Source: GCA-2731375 sp002731375
GTDB lineage: Bacteria; Pseudomonadota; Alphaproteobacteria; GCA-2731375
DNA: 64,000 nt
Assembly: GCA_030752605.1 (NCBI GenBank)
Contig: JASMDX010000080.1
Coordinates: forward strand, 1 to 64,000
Direction: 5' to 3'
Positions 51,495-61,151 of the stretch are shown piece by piece. Every line of letters begins with the position of its first letter. Positions within the stretch are counted from its first letter, which is position 1. Under the pieces are notes generated by a model, which worked only from the letters and a program-made list of their open reading frames with translations, did not search any database and had not been told where the DNA came from. Both the position numbers and the translations under genes were made by a program.

Positions 51495-53174
51495 ATGAAC
51501 ACCATGGCCATCCACAAATACCGCGCCTTCCCGCCCATTGATCTGCCGAACCGGCAATGGCCCGGCCGGGTCATCGACAAGGCGCCAATCTGGTGCTCGG
51601 TCGATCTGCGCGACGGCAATCAGGCCTTGATCGACCCCATGGGCCGGCAGAAGAAGCTGCATTTCTTCAATCATCTGCTGAAATTGGGCTTCAAGGAGAT
51701 CGAGGTTGGTTTTCCCGCCGCCTCGGACACGGATTTCGATTTCACCCGTCACATCATCGAAAACGACCTGATCCCCGATGATGTCTACATCCAGGTTTTG
51801 ACCCAATCCCGCCCGGAGCTGATTGAGCGTACCTTCGAGGCCTTGGAAGGTAGCAAGAACGCCATCATCCATCTGTACAATTCCACCTCGGAACTGCAGC
51901 GCCGGGTGGTTTTTGACCAGGACCAGGAAGGCGTAAAAAAGATCGCCACAGACGGCGCCGCCTGGATCAAGGAGAAAATTCCCGCATTGCAGGCCAACGG
52001 CACCAATGTGCGTCTGGAATATTCACCGGAAAGCTTCACCGGCACGGAATTGGATTATGCCCTGGATGTCTGCCACTCGGTGATGGATATTTGGCAGCCG
52101 ACACTCAAGAACCCCGTGATTTTCAATCTGCCGGCCACGGTGGAAATGGCCTCGCCCAACTATTGCGCCGATCAGATCGAATGGATGCACCGCAATTTCA
52201 AGGAGCGCGATAAGGTCATCCTGTCCCTGCATCCCCACAACGACCGGGGCACCGCCGTCGCGGCTACGGAACTGGGCCTGATGGCCGGCGCCGACCGCGT
52301 CGAGGGTACCTTGTTTGGTAATGGCGAGCGCACGGGCAACGTGGATGTAATCACCCTGGCCCTGAATATCTTCAGCCAGGGCGTGGATCCGGAGCTAGAC
52401 TTCACCAATATTCAGGAATCCATCGAAGTTTCGGAATATTGCACCCAGTTGGACGTGCCCGAACGCCATCCGTACGCGGGCGAACTGGTCTATACGGCTT
52501 TTTCGGGCTCCCACCAGGACGCCATTAAAAAGGGTATGACAGCCAGCAAATCATCCAACGATCCGGTTTGGGAAGTGCCATATCTGCCCATTGATCCCAA
52601 GGATGTGGGCCGCTCGTACGAGGCGATAATCCGGGTCAACAGCCAGTCCGGCAAGGGCGGCGTGGCTTATATTATGGATACGGAATACGGCATCGATATG
52701 CCGCGCGACATGCAGGTCGAGTTCTCGAAAGTGATCCAGAATATAGGCGATCAGACCGGCAAGGAGATCATGGCGTCGGAGATCTGGCAGACCTTCAAGG
52801 AAACCTATTTGGATGCCAACGAGCCATTCGAACTGATCGATTACCGGATGAATTCCACGGCCGAATCAGCCGAGGTCATCATGTGTACCGCAACGGTTCG
52901 GGCCTATGGCGAGGTGCGGGATATTGTCGGCCGAGGTGATGGCCCCATCGACGCCTTCTTTGGTGCCCTGAAGGAGGCTTGCGGCGTGCGAGCCACATTC
53001 GAGGACTATGTGCAAAAAGCCATGGGCGCCGGATCGGACGTGGAGGCGGTCTGCTTCATCAGGCTGCAGGGCGAGGATGGCCAGTCGGCGCACGGTGTTG
53101 GCGTGCACCCCAACACCAACAGCGCATCACTAAAGGCCATCATCTCCGCCGTGAACCGGTTGTTGACACAGTAA
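51495..53174 (+). CDS. leuA: 2-isopropylmalate synthase (long form)
   Basis: LeuA condenses acetyl-CoA with 2-oxoisovalerate, the first step of leucine synthesis. The 559-residue protein is the long, type 2 form: a TIM barrel with CSVDLRDGNQALIDP (near 33-47) and the metal motif SLHPHNDRGTAVAATELG (near 245). A linker and the C-terminal regulatory alpha/beta domain (about 430-559, ending NTNSASLKAIISAVNRLLTQ) bind leucine for feedback inhibition. leuC, the next enzyme in the pathway, starts at 63,386. The start at 51495 has a good GAGGAG Shine-Dalgarno. It faces the second hydantoinase operon tail-to-tail with a 29-bp gap. Confidence 0.95.
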   Translation: MNTMAIHKYRAFPPIDLPNRQWPGRVIDKAPIWCSVDLRDGNQALIDPMGRQKKLHFFNHLLKLGFKEIEVGFPAASDTDFDFTRHIIENDLIPDDVYIQVLTQSRPELIERTFEALEGSKNAIIHLYNSTSELQRRVVFDQDQEGVKKIATDGAAWIKEKIPALQANGTNVRLEYSPESFTGTELDYALDVCHSVMDIWQPTLKNPVIFNLPATVEMASPNYCADQIEWMHRNFKERDKVILSLHPHNDRGTAVAATELGLMAGADRVEGTLFGNGERTGNVDVITLALNIFSQGVDPELDFTNIQESIEVSEYCTQLDVPERHPYAGELVYTAFSGSHQDAIKKGMTASKSSNDPVWEVPYLPIDPKDVGRSYEAIIRVNSQSGKGGVAYIMDTEYGIDMPRDMQVEFSKVIQNIGDQTGKEIMASEIWQTFKETYLDANEPFELIDYRMNSTAESAEVIMCTATVRAYGEVRDIVGRGDGPIDAFFGALKEACGVRATFEDYVQKAMGAGSDVEAVCFIRLQGEDGQSAHGVGVHPNTNSASLKAIISAVNRLLTQ

Positions 53175-53203
53175 GAAAATTTCGCGGGGAGGATGGTGTC
53201 AAT

Positions 53204-54913
53204 TCAGCTCCGTCGTTTGGCTGTCGCCTCCCCTTTGATCTGCCCATCTTCATCGACCACGACGCCGTAATCGCGGGCGGCGGCCTCAGCGCTGACCAGG
53301 CCAAGGCGCACGTCCGTGGCGACGGCCTCGGCATCGCGCGCTTTCGGTTCGCCATAGCCGCCGCCGCCGGGCATTTCGATGATTAGCCGCTCCCGCGCCG
53401 GGATCGTCTGAAAGCCCTTGTTGCGCAGTTCGTGGCCGGAGCCAAGGCGCAACTCGCCCGTTGCTCCCGAACCACCGCCGTCACGGCCACGGGGTGGGAA
53501 CAGTACCCGCTCGAAACTGGCGAAAATGCCGAACGGAGCGTCTTCACGGCTGGTGATTTCCATGGTCTGGCCCAAACCACCGCGCTGAGCCCCGGTGCCG
53601 CCTGAATCTTTTCGCAATTCCTTGCGCCAGATCACGATCGGGGTGATCGCCTCGGAAATTTCCACCGGCACATTGCGCACTCCGCTGGGATAGGGTGTGG
53701 CCGAGAGGCCATCCAGCTTTGGCCGCGCACCTGCGCCACCACTATGGAACGCCATCAGCATGAAGGGTGTGGTCTCGTGCTCGGTCCGTTCGGTGATGCC
53801 GTGGCCCGCACCCAGCTTGATATTCCAAAGGTTTGAGGTGCCCTCAGCGGGAACACTGTCGGGCAAGGCCTGATGCAGGCAGCCGAAGATCACATCGGGC
53901 AGCATATGGCCAATTGTCGAACGGGCGACGACGGCGCAGGGATGCGGCGCATTGACGATTGTGTTGTCCGGCGCGGAAACCGTGATCGCATCCAAGGTAC
54001 CCGCGTTGTTGGGAATATCGGGTGCGACGAGGCATTTTACACCAAAAGCGGTATAGGCCTCGGTGTAACACATGGGGCAATTGATGCCGAAGTCCGAGGT
54101 CCCGGACGAACCCGTATAATCCACATGAATGATTCCATTCGAGATCGTCAGCCTGGCGACCAGGTCGATTGGCTCCTCGAAGCCATCGATGCGCATGGCA
54201 TGGTCCCAGCTGCCCTGGGGCAGTTCGTTGATGGCGGCGGTGATCGCCGTCTGGCTCTGCTCTATAATATGATCGCCCAGGGCGTCGAGATTATCGAGAT
54301 CATATTCCTCCATCATCGCGAAGAGCCGCCGCGCGCCAGTCTCGTTACAGGCGGCTAGGGCGTAGATATCGCCCTCCACCTGGACCGGCTCGCGCACATT
54401 GGCGCGAACCAGATTCAACAGCCACTGGTTCATCTCGCCGGCGGTGGCCAGCGGCATGATCGGCACGAACAGGCCTTCATGATAAACCTGCCGCCCGTCA
54501 GGCGACATGCCGACACCGCCAATATCGACCACATGAGAGGTGCAGGCGAACAAGGCGACCATTCTGCCTTTGTGAAAGGTCGGCGTGACAACCGTGAAAT
54601 CGTGCAGATGGCCGGTGCCCTTCCAGGGGTCGTTAGTGATATAGACATCACCATCCCGCATGCCTTCGGTTGGGAAAGCGTTGAGGAAATGCACCACCGC
54701 CCGGGCCATGGAATTGATGTGCCCCGGCGTGCCCGTGACGGCCTGGGCTAGCATCTTGCCTTTCAGATCGAAGACACCGGCGGAGATATCGCCGGCCTCA
54801 CGGCTGGAGGTACTAAAGGCCGTGCGCACCAGGGTTTGGGCCTGTTCCTCGACCACGGCGAGCAATCTTTCCCACATCACCTGATAGCGGATTTGATCCA
54901 TGTTCGTGCCCAT
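53204..54913 (-). CDS. Hydantoinase B / oxoprolinase family protein, copy 2
   Basis: A 569-residue HyuB-type subunit. Blocks seen are MDQIRYQVMWERLLAVVEEQA, STSSREAGDISAGVFDLKG, YITNDPWKGTGHLHDFTVV, HVVDIGG, VDYTGSSGTSDFGIN, NCPMCYTEAY, and GGGGYGEPKARDAEAV near the C-terminus. It is the partner of the gene at 54,919 with a 5-base gap. ATG codons at 54,913 and 54,901 are both plausible. Compared with copy 1 it is about 20 residues shorter and clearly divergent. GC-rich, like the chromosome. Substrate unknown. Confidence 0.9.
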   Translation of the reverse strand: MGTNMDQIRYQVMWERLLAVVEEQAQTLVRTAFSTSSREAGDISAGVFDLKGKMLAQAVTGTPGHINSMARAVVHFLNAFPTEGMRDGDVYITNDPWKGTGHLHDFTVVTPTFHKGRMVALFACTSHVVDIGGVGMSPDGRQVYHEGLFVPIMPLATAGEMNQWLLNLVRANVREPVQVEGDIYALAACNETGARRLFAMMEEYDLDNLDALGDHIIEQSQTAITAAINELPQGSWDHAMRIDGFEEPIDLVARLTISNGIIHVDYTGSSGTSDFGINCPMCYTEAYTAFGVKCLVAPDIPNNAGTLDAITVSAPDNTIVNAPHPCAVVARSTIGHMLPDVIFGCLHQALPDSVPAEGTSNLWNIKLGAGHGITERTEHETTPFMLMAFHSGGAGARPKLDGLSATPYPSGVRNVPVEISEAITPIVIWRKELRKDSGGTGAQRGGLGQTMEITSREDAPFGIFASFERVLFPPRGRDGGGSGATGELRLGSGHELRNKGFQTIPARERLIIEMPGGGGYGEPKARDAEAVATDVRLGLVSAEAAARDYGVVVDEDGQIKGEATAKRRS

Positions 54914-54918
54914 GTCGC

Positions 54919-57012
54919 TTACTCCCCCCCGGTTGATGTACCGGCTCTGGTCATGACGATTTGACCTAGCGCATTGACCGTTGCGCCAAAGCCATTTGTC
55001 ACCAGCGTTGTCGTTTCATCCTCGACGATCATCGCCGGGCCCGGCACCGCCGCGCCGGCACCCATATCCCCCCGCGCATAGACATCCGCCTCGACCCAGG
55101 CGCCGCTGTCCGGGTCAAATAACCTGCGTTGCGCTACGGGTTTAAGGCTGCCGTCACCGGGCGGTTGCGGTTCGGTTGACACGCCGGGCCGTTCGGTCGC
55201 CAATGAAAGCGTCCAGGTCAGCACCTCAACGCCAAGGTTGGGAATGGTGCGGCTGAACAACGTCTCGTAAGCCTCGGCGAACCAACCTGCCAAGGCCTCG
55301 CCATCGTCCGGCCCAAAGTCTTTGACCGGAAGCGGGACCATGATCTCGTGACCCTGGCCACGGTAACGCATGAACGCTCCCCGGGTTTCCACCAACGCTT
55401 CGTCCGGCGCGCCAAGACCCACGACCGCCTCGGCCTCGGCCCGCATGGCAGCGAAGATATCATTGACCATACCGGCATCGAACTCGCGCAGATCCATATA
55501 GCGCGTCCGCACTACTTCGTAGGAAATCTGCGCCCGCAGAAATCCTATGGCGGAACCCACACCGGCGCCCTGGGGTACGATCACCGTGTTGATGCCCAGC
55601 TTATCCGCGAGCCGCGCCGCATGCAGGGGCGCGGCACCGCCGAAGGCGACCAGGGAGCGGTCGATCATGTTCTTGCCGTTCTCGATAGCGTGCACCCGCG
55701 CCGCGTTGGCCATATGCTCGTCAACAATTTCGGAAACTCCGGCAGCAGCAATATTCGTTTCCACCTCCAGGGCATCGCCAATATCCCCTTTGACCGCCAC
55801 CGCCGCAAGGTCAGGCTGCAACGTCACTTGCCCACCGGCGAACCGCGACGGATCGATCCGCCCCAACACCGTGTCGGCGTCCGTCACCGTGGCCGCCGTA
55901 CCGCCATTGCCGTAGCAAGCAGGGCCAGGCACCGAACCTGCGCTTTCCGGCCCGACGTGAATGCGGCGCATGCTATCCACAGCGGCGATGGAGCCGCCGC
56001 CGGCGCCAATTTCAACCATTTCGATGGCCGGGATACGCAACGGCAGGCCGCTGCCCTTGAGGAAGCGGGACATCCGCGCGACTTCGAACGAGCGCCCGAT
56101 TTGCGGCTGGAAATCATCGATCAGGGTAATTTTCGCGGTGGTGCCGCCCATATCGAATGATAATGCCTTGCGCAGGTCATTCTCCTTGGCGATTTCGCGC
56201 GCCAGGATGGCGCCGCCGGCGGGGCCGGATTCAACAAGGCGGATAGGCAGGCGCACGGCTGTATCCACCGTGGTGACGCCGCCACTGGACATCATCAGCA
56301 GCAATGGACAGGTGATGCCGCCCAACAGCAAACCGCCTTGCAGCCGGTTCAGATACCCCGCTATCATGGGCTGCACATAGGCATTGGCACAGGCCGTCGA
56401 CATGCGGTCGTATTCACGGATTTCCGGGCAGACTTCAGCCGACAGGGTGATCGAAACACCCGGCAGCGCCTCGGCCAGAATCTCGCCCGCGCGCCGTTCA
56501 TGCTCCGGATTGACATAGCTATGCAGAAAACAGACCGCGACCGCCTCGATATCGGTCTTGCCCAGTTTCTCGGCCAGGGCGCGCAGTGCCGCTTCATCCA
56601 GATCCAACAGCACGGAACCATCGGCGGCGATCCGCTCGGGCACGGAAAAGCGCCAATCCCGCGCGATCAACGGCTGTGGCCGCTCCATATACAGATCGTA
56701 CTGCTCAAAGCGGTGCTCGTAGGCGATTTCTATAGAGTCGCGAAAGCCATCCGTGGTTATCAGCGCGGTATGGGCGCCCTTGCGCTCAATCAGGGCATTG
56801 GTCGCCAGGGTGGTGCCATGAATGACCAGGGCGACATCCTTTGCCTCGACGCCGGAGCGTTGCAAAATTGTCTCGATACCTTCGAGCACCGCGCTTTCCG
56901 GCGTGTCGGGCGTGGTCAACAGCTTGAAACACTCCTGACCGCCGTCGTGTTCCAAAACCACATCGGTGAACGTGCCGCCAATATCGACGGCCAGCCTCGC
57001 CCCGGCATTCAT
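54919..57012 (-). CDS. Hydantoinase A / oxoprolinase family protein, copy 2
   Basis: A 697-residue HyuA-type ATP-dependent subunit: RLAVDIGGTFTDVVLE at the start, HGTTLATNALIERKGAHTAL, EVCPEIREYDRMSTACANAYV, MMSSGGVTTVDTA, ESGPAGGAILA, FDMGGTTAKITL, and LVAFGGAAPLHAARLAD. It is the same length as copy 1. The operon hyuA-hyuB reads towards leuA. It is divergent from the acyl-CoA dehydrogenase pair at 57,205 with a 192-bp shared upstream region, which would suit common regulation of one catabolic route. That is inference. Confidence 0.92.
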   Translation of the reverse strand: MNAGARLAVDIGGTFTDVVLEHDGGQECFKLLTTPDTPESAVLEGIETILQRSGVEAKDVALVIHGTTLATNALIERKGAHTALITTDGFRDSIEIAYEHRFEQYDLYMERPQPLIARDWRFSVPERIAADGSVLLDLDEAALRALAEKLGKTDIEAVAVCFLHSYVNPEHERRAGEILAEALPGVSITLSAEVCPEIREYDRMSTACANAYVQPMIAGYLNRLQGGLLLGGITCPLLLMMSSGGVTTVDTAVRLPIRLVESGPAGGAILAREIAKENDLRKALSFDMGGTTAKITLIDDFQPQIGRSFEVARMSRFLKGSGLPLRIPAIEMVEIGAGGGSIAAVDSMRRIHVGPESAGSVPGPACYGNGGTAATVTDADTVLGRIDPSRFAGGQVTLQPDLAAVAVKGDIGDALEVETNIAAAGVSEIVDEHMANAARVHAIENGKNMIDRSLVAFGGAAPLHAARLADKLGINTVIVPQGAGVGSAIGFLRAQISYEVVRTRYMDLREFDAGMVNDIFAAMRAEAEAVVGLGAPDEALVETRGAFMRYRGQGHEIMVPLPVKDFGPDDGEALAGWFAEAYETLFSRTIPNLGVEVLTWTLSLATERPGVSTEPQPPGDGSLKPVAQRRLFDPDSGAWVEADVYARGDMGAGAAVPGPAMIVEDETTTLVTNGFGATVNALGQIVMTRAGTSTGGE

Positions 57013-57204
57013 CTTTACGCTCCCATCTACTCAAAATCGTGCAATCGTCTTCGTCCAAGCGGCGAAACGAGACCGGCAATATTATGCTGCCTCTACCGTG
57101 GAGCGTCAACGAAGGGCAAAATTTTACGGCGGTCAAAACAAACTGTTGACCCGTACGGGCAGCGGCGGTGATCATTAAATCAGGGAAACGCAAGGTGAGA
57201 GACG

Positions 57205-58416
57205 ATGGATCTAACGGATCGAGCGGAGCATGAGGCCTTTCGCGGGGAAGTGCGCCAATTCCTGGACGAGAACAAGCATCTGGCGCCTGACGTATCCGCT
57301 TTTACGCTTCGTATGCGGCCGCGTAATCTGGGTCAGGAAGTGCGCGACTGGCAGGGCCTGTTAATCGATCGCGGCTTTACTTCGCGCACCATTCCCAAGG
57401 CTTATGGCGGGTTCGGCGGCGAGCCGGACATCTTGAAATCGCGGATCATCGCTGATGAATTTTACGCCGCCGATACCGTCCAGGGCCTGCGTAACATGAG
57501 CATATCCATGCTGGTGCCGACCATGCTGGAACACGGCACGGAGGAGCAGAAACAGCGCTATATCGAACCTTCCATCCGAAGTGAATTGGTTTGGTGCCAG
57601 GGCTATTCCGAACCCAATGCCGGCTCCGACCTGGCCAGCCTGCAAACCGCGGCCACCGAGGACGGTGATGATTTTATCATCAATGGGCAAAAGATCTGGA
57701 CCTCCGGCGCGCATGTAGCAGACATGATGTTCTGTCTGGTGCGTACCGAGCCGGATGCCCCGAAACACGAAGGAATTAGCTATATCGTCTTTCCCATGGA
57801 CACGCCGGGTATCGAAGTTAGGCCCTTGATGAACATGACCGGCGCACCGGCCTTCAACGAAGTCTTCTTCACCGATGTGCGGGTGCCCCAGGCCAATGTG
57901 GTCGGCCAACGCGGCCAGGGCTGGATGGTGGCCAACAGCACCCTGAAGCATGAACGGGGGCTGCTGGGCGATGCCAACCGATCCCTTGATAGCCTCCTAC
58001 GCGTTGGCAAGCTGCTGCAACATGAAAGCCTGGATGGCCGGCCGTTGATGGACAATCCACTGTTCCGAGACCGTTTCATCAGGCTGCAGGCGCGAGTGCA
58101 GGCCATGCGCCTTCACGAAATGCACGTGATCTCCGATGCCGTCAAGGGCAAGCCGCGCTCCCTGGGCGATATGGTGATAAAGCTGCTGGGCTGCGAGTTG
58201 AACCATCAACTGGACGGCCTGGGCGTCGATGTCCTAGGTGAGATTGGCGTGTTGTACGACGAAAGCCCGATGCTGCGCGACGGCGGCGCCTGGCAGGCCA
58301 ATTTCATGTTCGATCTGGGCCTGATCATCGGCGGCGGCACGGCGCAAATTCAGAAGAACATCATTTCGGAACGGGGTCTGGGCATGCCGCGCGAGCCTAA
58401 AGCGGTCGGCACGTAG
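57205..58416 (+). CDS. Acyl-CoA dehydrogenase, subunit 1
   Basis: A 403-residue flavoprotein of the acyl-CoA dehydrogenase family. The N-terminal helical domain is followed by WCQGYSEPNAGSDLASLQT (substrate/FAD region near 131-149) and GQKIWTSGAHVADMMF. The C-terminal helical domain ends with GGGTAQIQKNIISERGLGMPRE. No catalytic Glu is certain from sequence alone, since its position varies. The second dehydrogenase gene starts 12 bases downstream, so they may form a heteromeric enzyme. The substrate is unknown, perhaps a branched or steroid-like acyl-CoA. Confidence 0.9.
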   Translation: MDLTDRAEHEAFRGEVRQFLDENKHLAPDVSAFTLRMRPRNLGQEVRDWQGLLIDRGFTSRTIPKAYGGFGGEPDILKSRIIADEFYAADTVQGLRNMSISMLVPTMLEHGTEEQKQRYIEPSIRSELVWCQGYSEPNAGSDLASLQTAATEDGDDFIINGQKIWTSGAHVADMMFCLVRTEPDAPKHEGISYIVFPMDTPGIEVRPLMNMTGAPAFNEVFFTDVRVPQANVVGQRGQGWMVANSTLKHERGLLGDANRSLDSLLRVGKLLQHESLDGRPLMDNPLFRDRFIRLQARVQAMRLHEMHVISDAVKGKPRSLGDMVIKLLGCELNHQLDGLGVDVLGEIGVLYDESPMLRDGGAWQANFMFDLGLIIGGGTAQIQKNIISERGLGMPREPKAVGT

Positions 58417-58427
58417 GAGTTACAGAG

Positions 58428-59513
58428 ATGGATTTCGGACTCTCGGAAGAACAGGAATTGATCCGCGACAGCTTTCAAGGCATGCTTGCGCGCATCTCGG
58501 AACTGGACACGGTGCGGCAAACGGCGGAGGCCGGCGCCCCCATGGATGAAAGCATCTGGGCCGAACTCTGCGCCCTGGGCATGGCCGGCTTGTTGATACC
58601 GGAAGAGTTCGGCGGCGCCGGCCTGGGCTTGTTGGAGGCAGCGGTCGTTGCCGAAGAACTTGGCCGCCGCGTAACGCCGGTGCCGTTCGTAGCCGCCGCC
58701 GTGATGGCGCCCCTGGCGATCCGCCTGGGTGGTAGCGAGGAACAATGCCGGGAATGGCTGCCGGGAATGGCCGATGGTTCGGTCCGGGTCGGCGTCGCGA
58801 TCTCCGAAGCCGCCGCCGGCGCCCGCGAAGATGCCGGCGTGACGGCGGAGAATGGCGTCTTAAGTGGCCGGGCGCTATTTGTTCTCGATGGCGCGGGTGC
58901 CGAGGGCTATGTGCTCGCCGACAAGAGCGGCGGTTTGCATCTGGTCTGGGCCGATGCCGCCGGGCTGGAGAATGTAGCGTTGAACACTATCGACCGCACC
59001 CGCGCTATTTGCGAGCTGAATTTTGCCAACACCCCTGCTAAACCGCTGCGCCAGGGCGAAGGCGTGCTGCAAACAGTGATCGACGCGGGCCGGGTGATAT
59101 TGGCCGCCGACAGCCTGGGCGCGGGCGAGGAAATGCTGCGCCAGGCGGTTGATTACGCCGCCGACCGCAAGCAGTTTGGCCGGGTCATCGCTTCCTTCCA
59201 GGCGGTCAAGCACATGTGCGCCGAGATGGCGGCGGAACTGCAGCCCTGCCGCGCCCTGATCTGGCATGCCGCCTATGTGCTGGAACAGGAACCGGGCGAG
59301 CTGTCCCTAGCGGCAGCCTTCGCCAAATCCCATATCGATGAAGTTGGCCGTTTCGTGGCCCGCACCGCCACGGAAGTGCATGGCGGCATGGGCTTCACCG
59401 ACCTTGTGGGGCTGCATTACTGGTTCAAACGCCTGGGCGTGAACCGCGCTTACCTAGGCAGCCCCGAACGCGTCCGCATGGAGGCTGCTCGTTTACAAGG
59501 ATTCGCGGCCTAG
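58428..59513 (+). CDS. Acyl-CoA dehydrogenase, subunit 2
   Basis: A 361-residue acyl-CoA dehydrogenase, shorter than usual (about 380-400). It starts DFGLSEEQELIRDSFQGMLAR and has ELCALGMAGLLIPEEFGGAGLG, VDYAADRKQFGRVIASFQAVKHMCAEM and TATEVHGGMGFTDLVGLHYWFKR. The middle beta-domain is poorly conserved (DGAGAEGYVLADKSGG) and lacks the clear FAD-binding WITN-type block, as seen in one partner of paired alpha2beta2 dehydrogenases. With the gene before it, a heteromeric enzyme is likely. It ends the two-gene operon. Confidence 0.88.
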   Translation: MDFGLSEEQELIRDSFQGMLARISELDTVRQTAEAGAPMDESIWAELCALGMAGLLIPEEFGGAGLGLLEAAVVAEELGRRVTPVPFVAAAVMAPLAIRLGGSEEQCREWLPGMADGSVRVGVAISEAAAGAREDAGVTAENGVLSGRALFVLDGAGAEGYVLADKSGGLHLVWADAAGLENVALNTIDRTRAICELNFANTPAKPLRQGEGVLQTVIDAGRVILAADSLGAGEEMLRQAVDYAADRKQFGRVIASFQAVKHMCAEMAAELQPCRALIWHAAYVLEQEPGELSLAAAFAKSHIDEVGRFVARTATEVHGGMGFTDLVGLHYWFKRLGVNRAYLGSPERVRMEAARLQGFAA

Positions 59514-59554
59514 ATAAAGGAGCCTTACAGGTCGAGATTACCGCCACCCACCGC

Positions 59555-59583
59555 TTGACACCCACCGCTGTTGCACCTAAAAA
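59555..59583 (+). promoter_or_regulatory. Possible sigma-70 promoter of the ffh operon
   Basis: TTGACA (59,555-59,560), a 17-bp spacer and TAAAAA (59,578-59,583) lie about 114 bases before the ffh start. A second TTGACA at 59,642-59,647 and the small palindrome GTCTCTTGAGAC (about 59,661-59,672) are nearer to the gene and could also be involved. Confidence 0.45.
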
Positions 59584-59696
59584 CCGCCGCGACCCAGGTG
59601 CGCGCAGTGTATCCATACGCGGCCCTGTTTTGCGTGAAAATTTGACACGCTTTTTGACGAGTCTCTTGAGACCCTTGATGGAGCGGTATCGGCGCC

Positions 59697-61094
59697 ATGT
59701 TTGACAGCCTTACAGACCGGTTAGGATCGGTTTTCGGCAAGCTTACCCGGCGCGGCGCGCTGAGTGATGCTGATGTCGACGCGGCCCTGCGCGAAGTGCG
59801 CCAGGCGCTGTTGGAGGCTGACGTCGCCCTGCCCGTGGCCCACGACTTCATCGCCCAGGTGCGCGAACGCGCGGTCGGCGAGGAAGTGGTCAAAAGCGTC
59901 ACCCCTGGCCAGATGGTGGTCAAGATCGTCAATGACGCCCTGGTCGAAACACTGGGCAGCGAAGCGGTCGAAATCAATCTGAACGCCGTGCCGCCCGCGC
60001 CGATTATGATGGTCGGCCTGCAGGGTTCGGGCAAGACCACCTCCACGGCCAAGCTGGCCAAGCGTTTGGTGGAACGGGACAAGAAGAAAGTCCTGATGGC
60101 CTCGCTCGATACCCGGCGCCCGGCGGCGATGGAACAGCTGAAGGTCCTGGGCGAACAGATCGACGTGCCGACCCTGCCGATTGTCGAGGGGCAGAATCCG
60201 GTCGATATCGCCAAGCGCGCCATGCAATCGGCGCGCCTACAGGGGTTCGACATTATCCTGCTGGATACCGCCGGGCGCATGCATGTGGACGAGGCCCTGA
60301 TGGCCGAGGTTCAGGCGGTGCACGGCGTTGCGCAGCCGGTGGAAACTCTGCTGGTCGCCGATAGCCTTACCGGCCAGGACGCGGTCAATGTGGCCGAACA
60401 ATTCAATAAACGCTTAAGCCTGACCGGCATCGTGCTGACACGGGTCGATGGCGATGGCCGTGGCGGCGCCGCATTGTCCATGCGCGCAGTTACCGGTTGC
60501 CCGATCAAATTGCTGGGCGTCGGCGAAAAGTTGGATGAGTTGGAGACTTTCCATCCCGACCGCATCGCATCCCGCGTTCTCGGCATGGGCGACGTTGTTT
60601 CCCTGGTTGAAAAAGCCACCGAGAACATTGACGAGGCGGAAGCCGAAAAGTTGGCCAAGAAAGTCCAAAAGGGCCAGTTCGACATGAACGACCTGTTGGA
60701 TCAATTGCGACAGATTTCCAAGATGGGCGGCCTGGACGGCCTAATGGCCATGCTGCCCGGCGTCGGCAAGATGAAAAAGCAGATGGCCGAAGCCAATATC
60801 GATCCCAAGCTGATCAAGCGTCAGGAAGCCATCATCTTGTCCATGACCATCAAGGAACGGGCGACGCCGAAACTGATCCACGCCTCACGCAAAAAGCGCA
60901 TCGCGGCGGGCTCGGGCACCTCAGTACAGGAAGTGAACAAGCTATTGAAGCAGTTCAAACAAATGTCGGGGATGATGAAGAAAGTCTCCAAGATGGGCAA
61001 GAAGGGCATGATGCGTGGCGGCCTGTCGAACCTCATGGGCGGAGGACAAATGCCCCAGATGCCGGGCATGCCCGGTCAGCTGCCGCCACGGTAA
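59697..61094 (+). CDS. ffh: Signal recognition particle protein Ffh
   Basis: Ffh is the SRP GTPase that binds 4.5S RNA and signal sequences and docks with FtsY. The 465-residue protein has an N-domain bundle, the G-domain with GLQGSGKTTSTAKLAKRL (about 106-123), DTRRPAAMEQL, DTAGRMHVDE (about 190), TRVDGDGRGGAALS (near 247), and the methionine-rich M-domain (about 300-465) with its RNA-binding helix-turn-helix RKKRIAAGSGTSVQEVNKLLKQF. The tail is Met/Gly/Pro-rich. It heads the ribosomal operon ffh-rpsP-rimM-trmD-rplS, as in most alphaproteobacteria. Confidence 0.97.
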   Translation: MFDSLTDRLGSVFGKLTRRGALSDADVDAALREVRQALLEADVALPVAHDFIAQVRERAVGEEVVKSVTPGQMVVKIVNDALVETLGSEAVEINLNAVPPAPIMMVGLQGSGKTTSTAKLAKRLVERDKKKVLMASLDTRRPAAMEQLKVLGEQIDVPTLPIVEGQNPVDIAKRAMQSARLQGFDIILLDTAGRMHVDEALMAEVQAVHGVAQPVETLLVADSLTGQDAVNVAEQFNKRLSLTGIVLTRVDGDGRGGAALSMRAVTGCPIKLLGVGEKLDELETFHPDRIASRVLGMGDVVSLVEKATENIDEAEAEKLAKKVQKGQFDMNDLLDQLRQISKMGGLDGLMAMLPGVGKMKKQMAEANIDPKLIKRQEAIILSMTIKERATPKLIHASRKKRIAAGSGTSVQEVNKLLKQFKQMSGMMKKVSKMGKKGMMRGGLSNLMGGGQMPQMPGMPGQLPPR

Positions 61095-61151
61095 AATTAT
61101 TCGAATAGCGTATGACGAAATTAGAGCTTAGTTGAAAACAGGAATACACGA

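Noticed and set aside
55348..57171. Two plus-strand frames of about 270 codons
   Set aside because: They are antisense to the second hydantoinase A gene and contain no recognisable domain.
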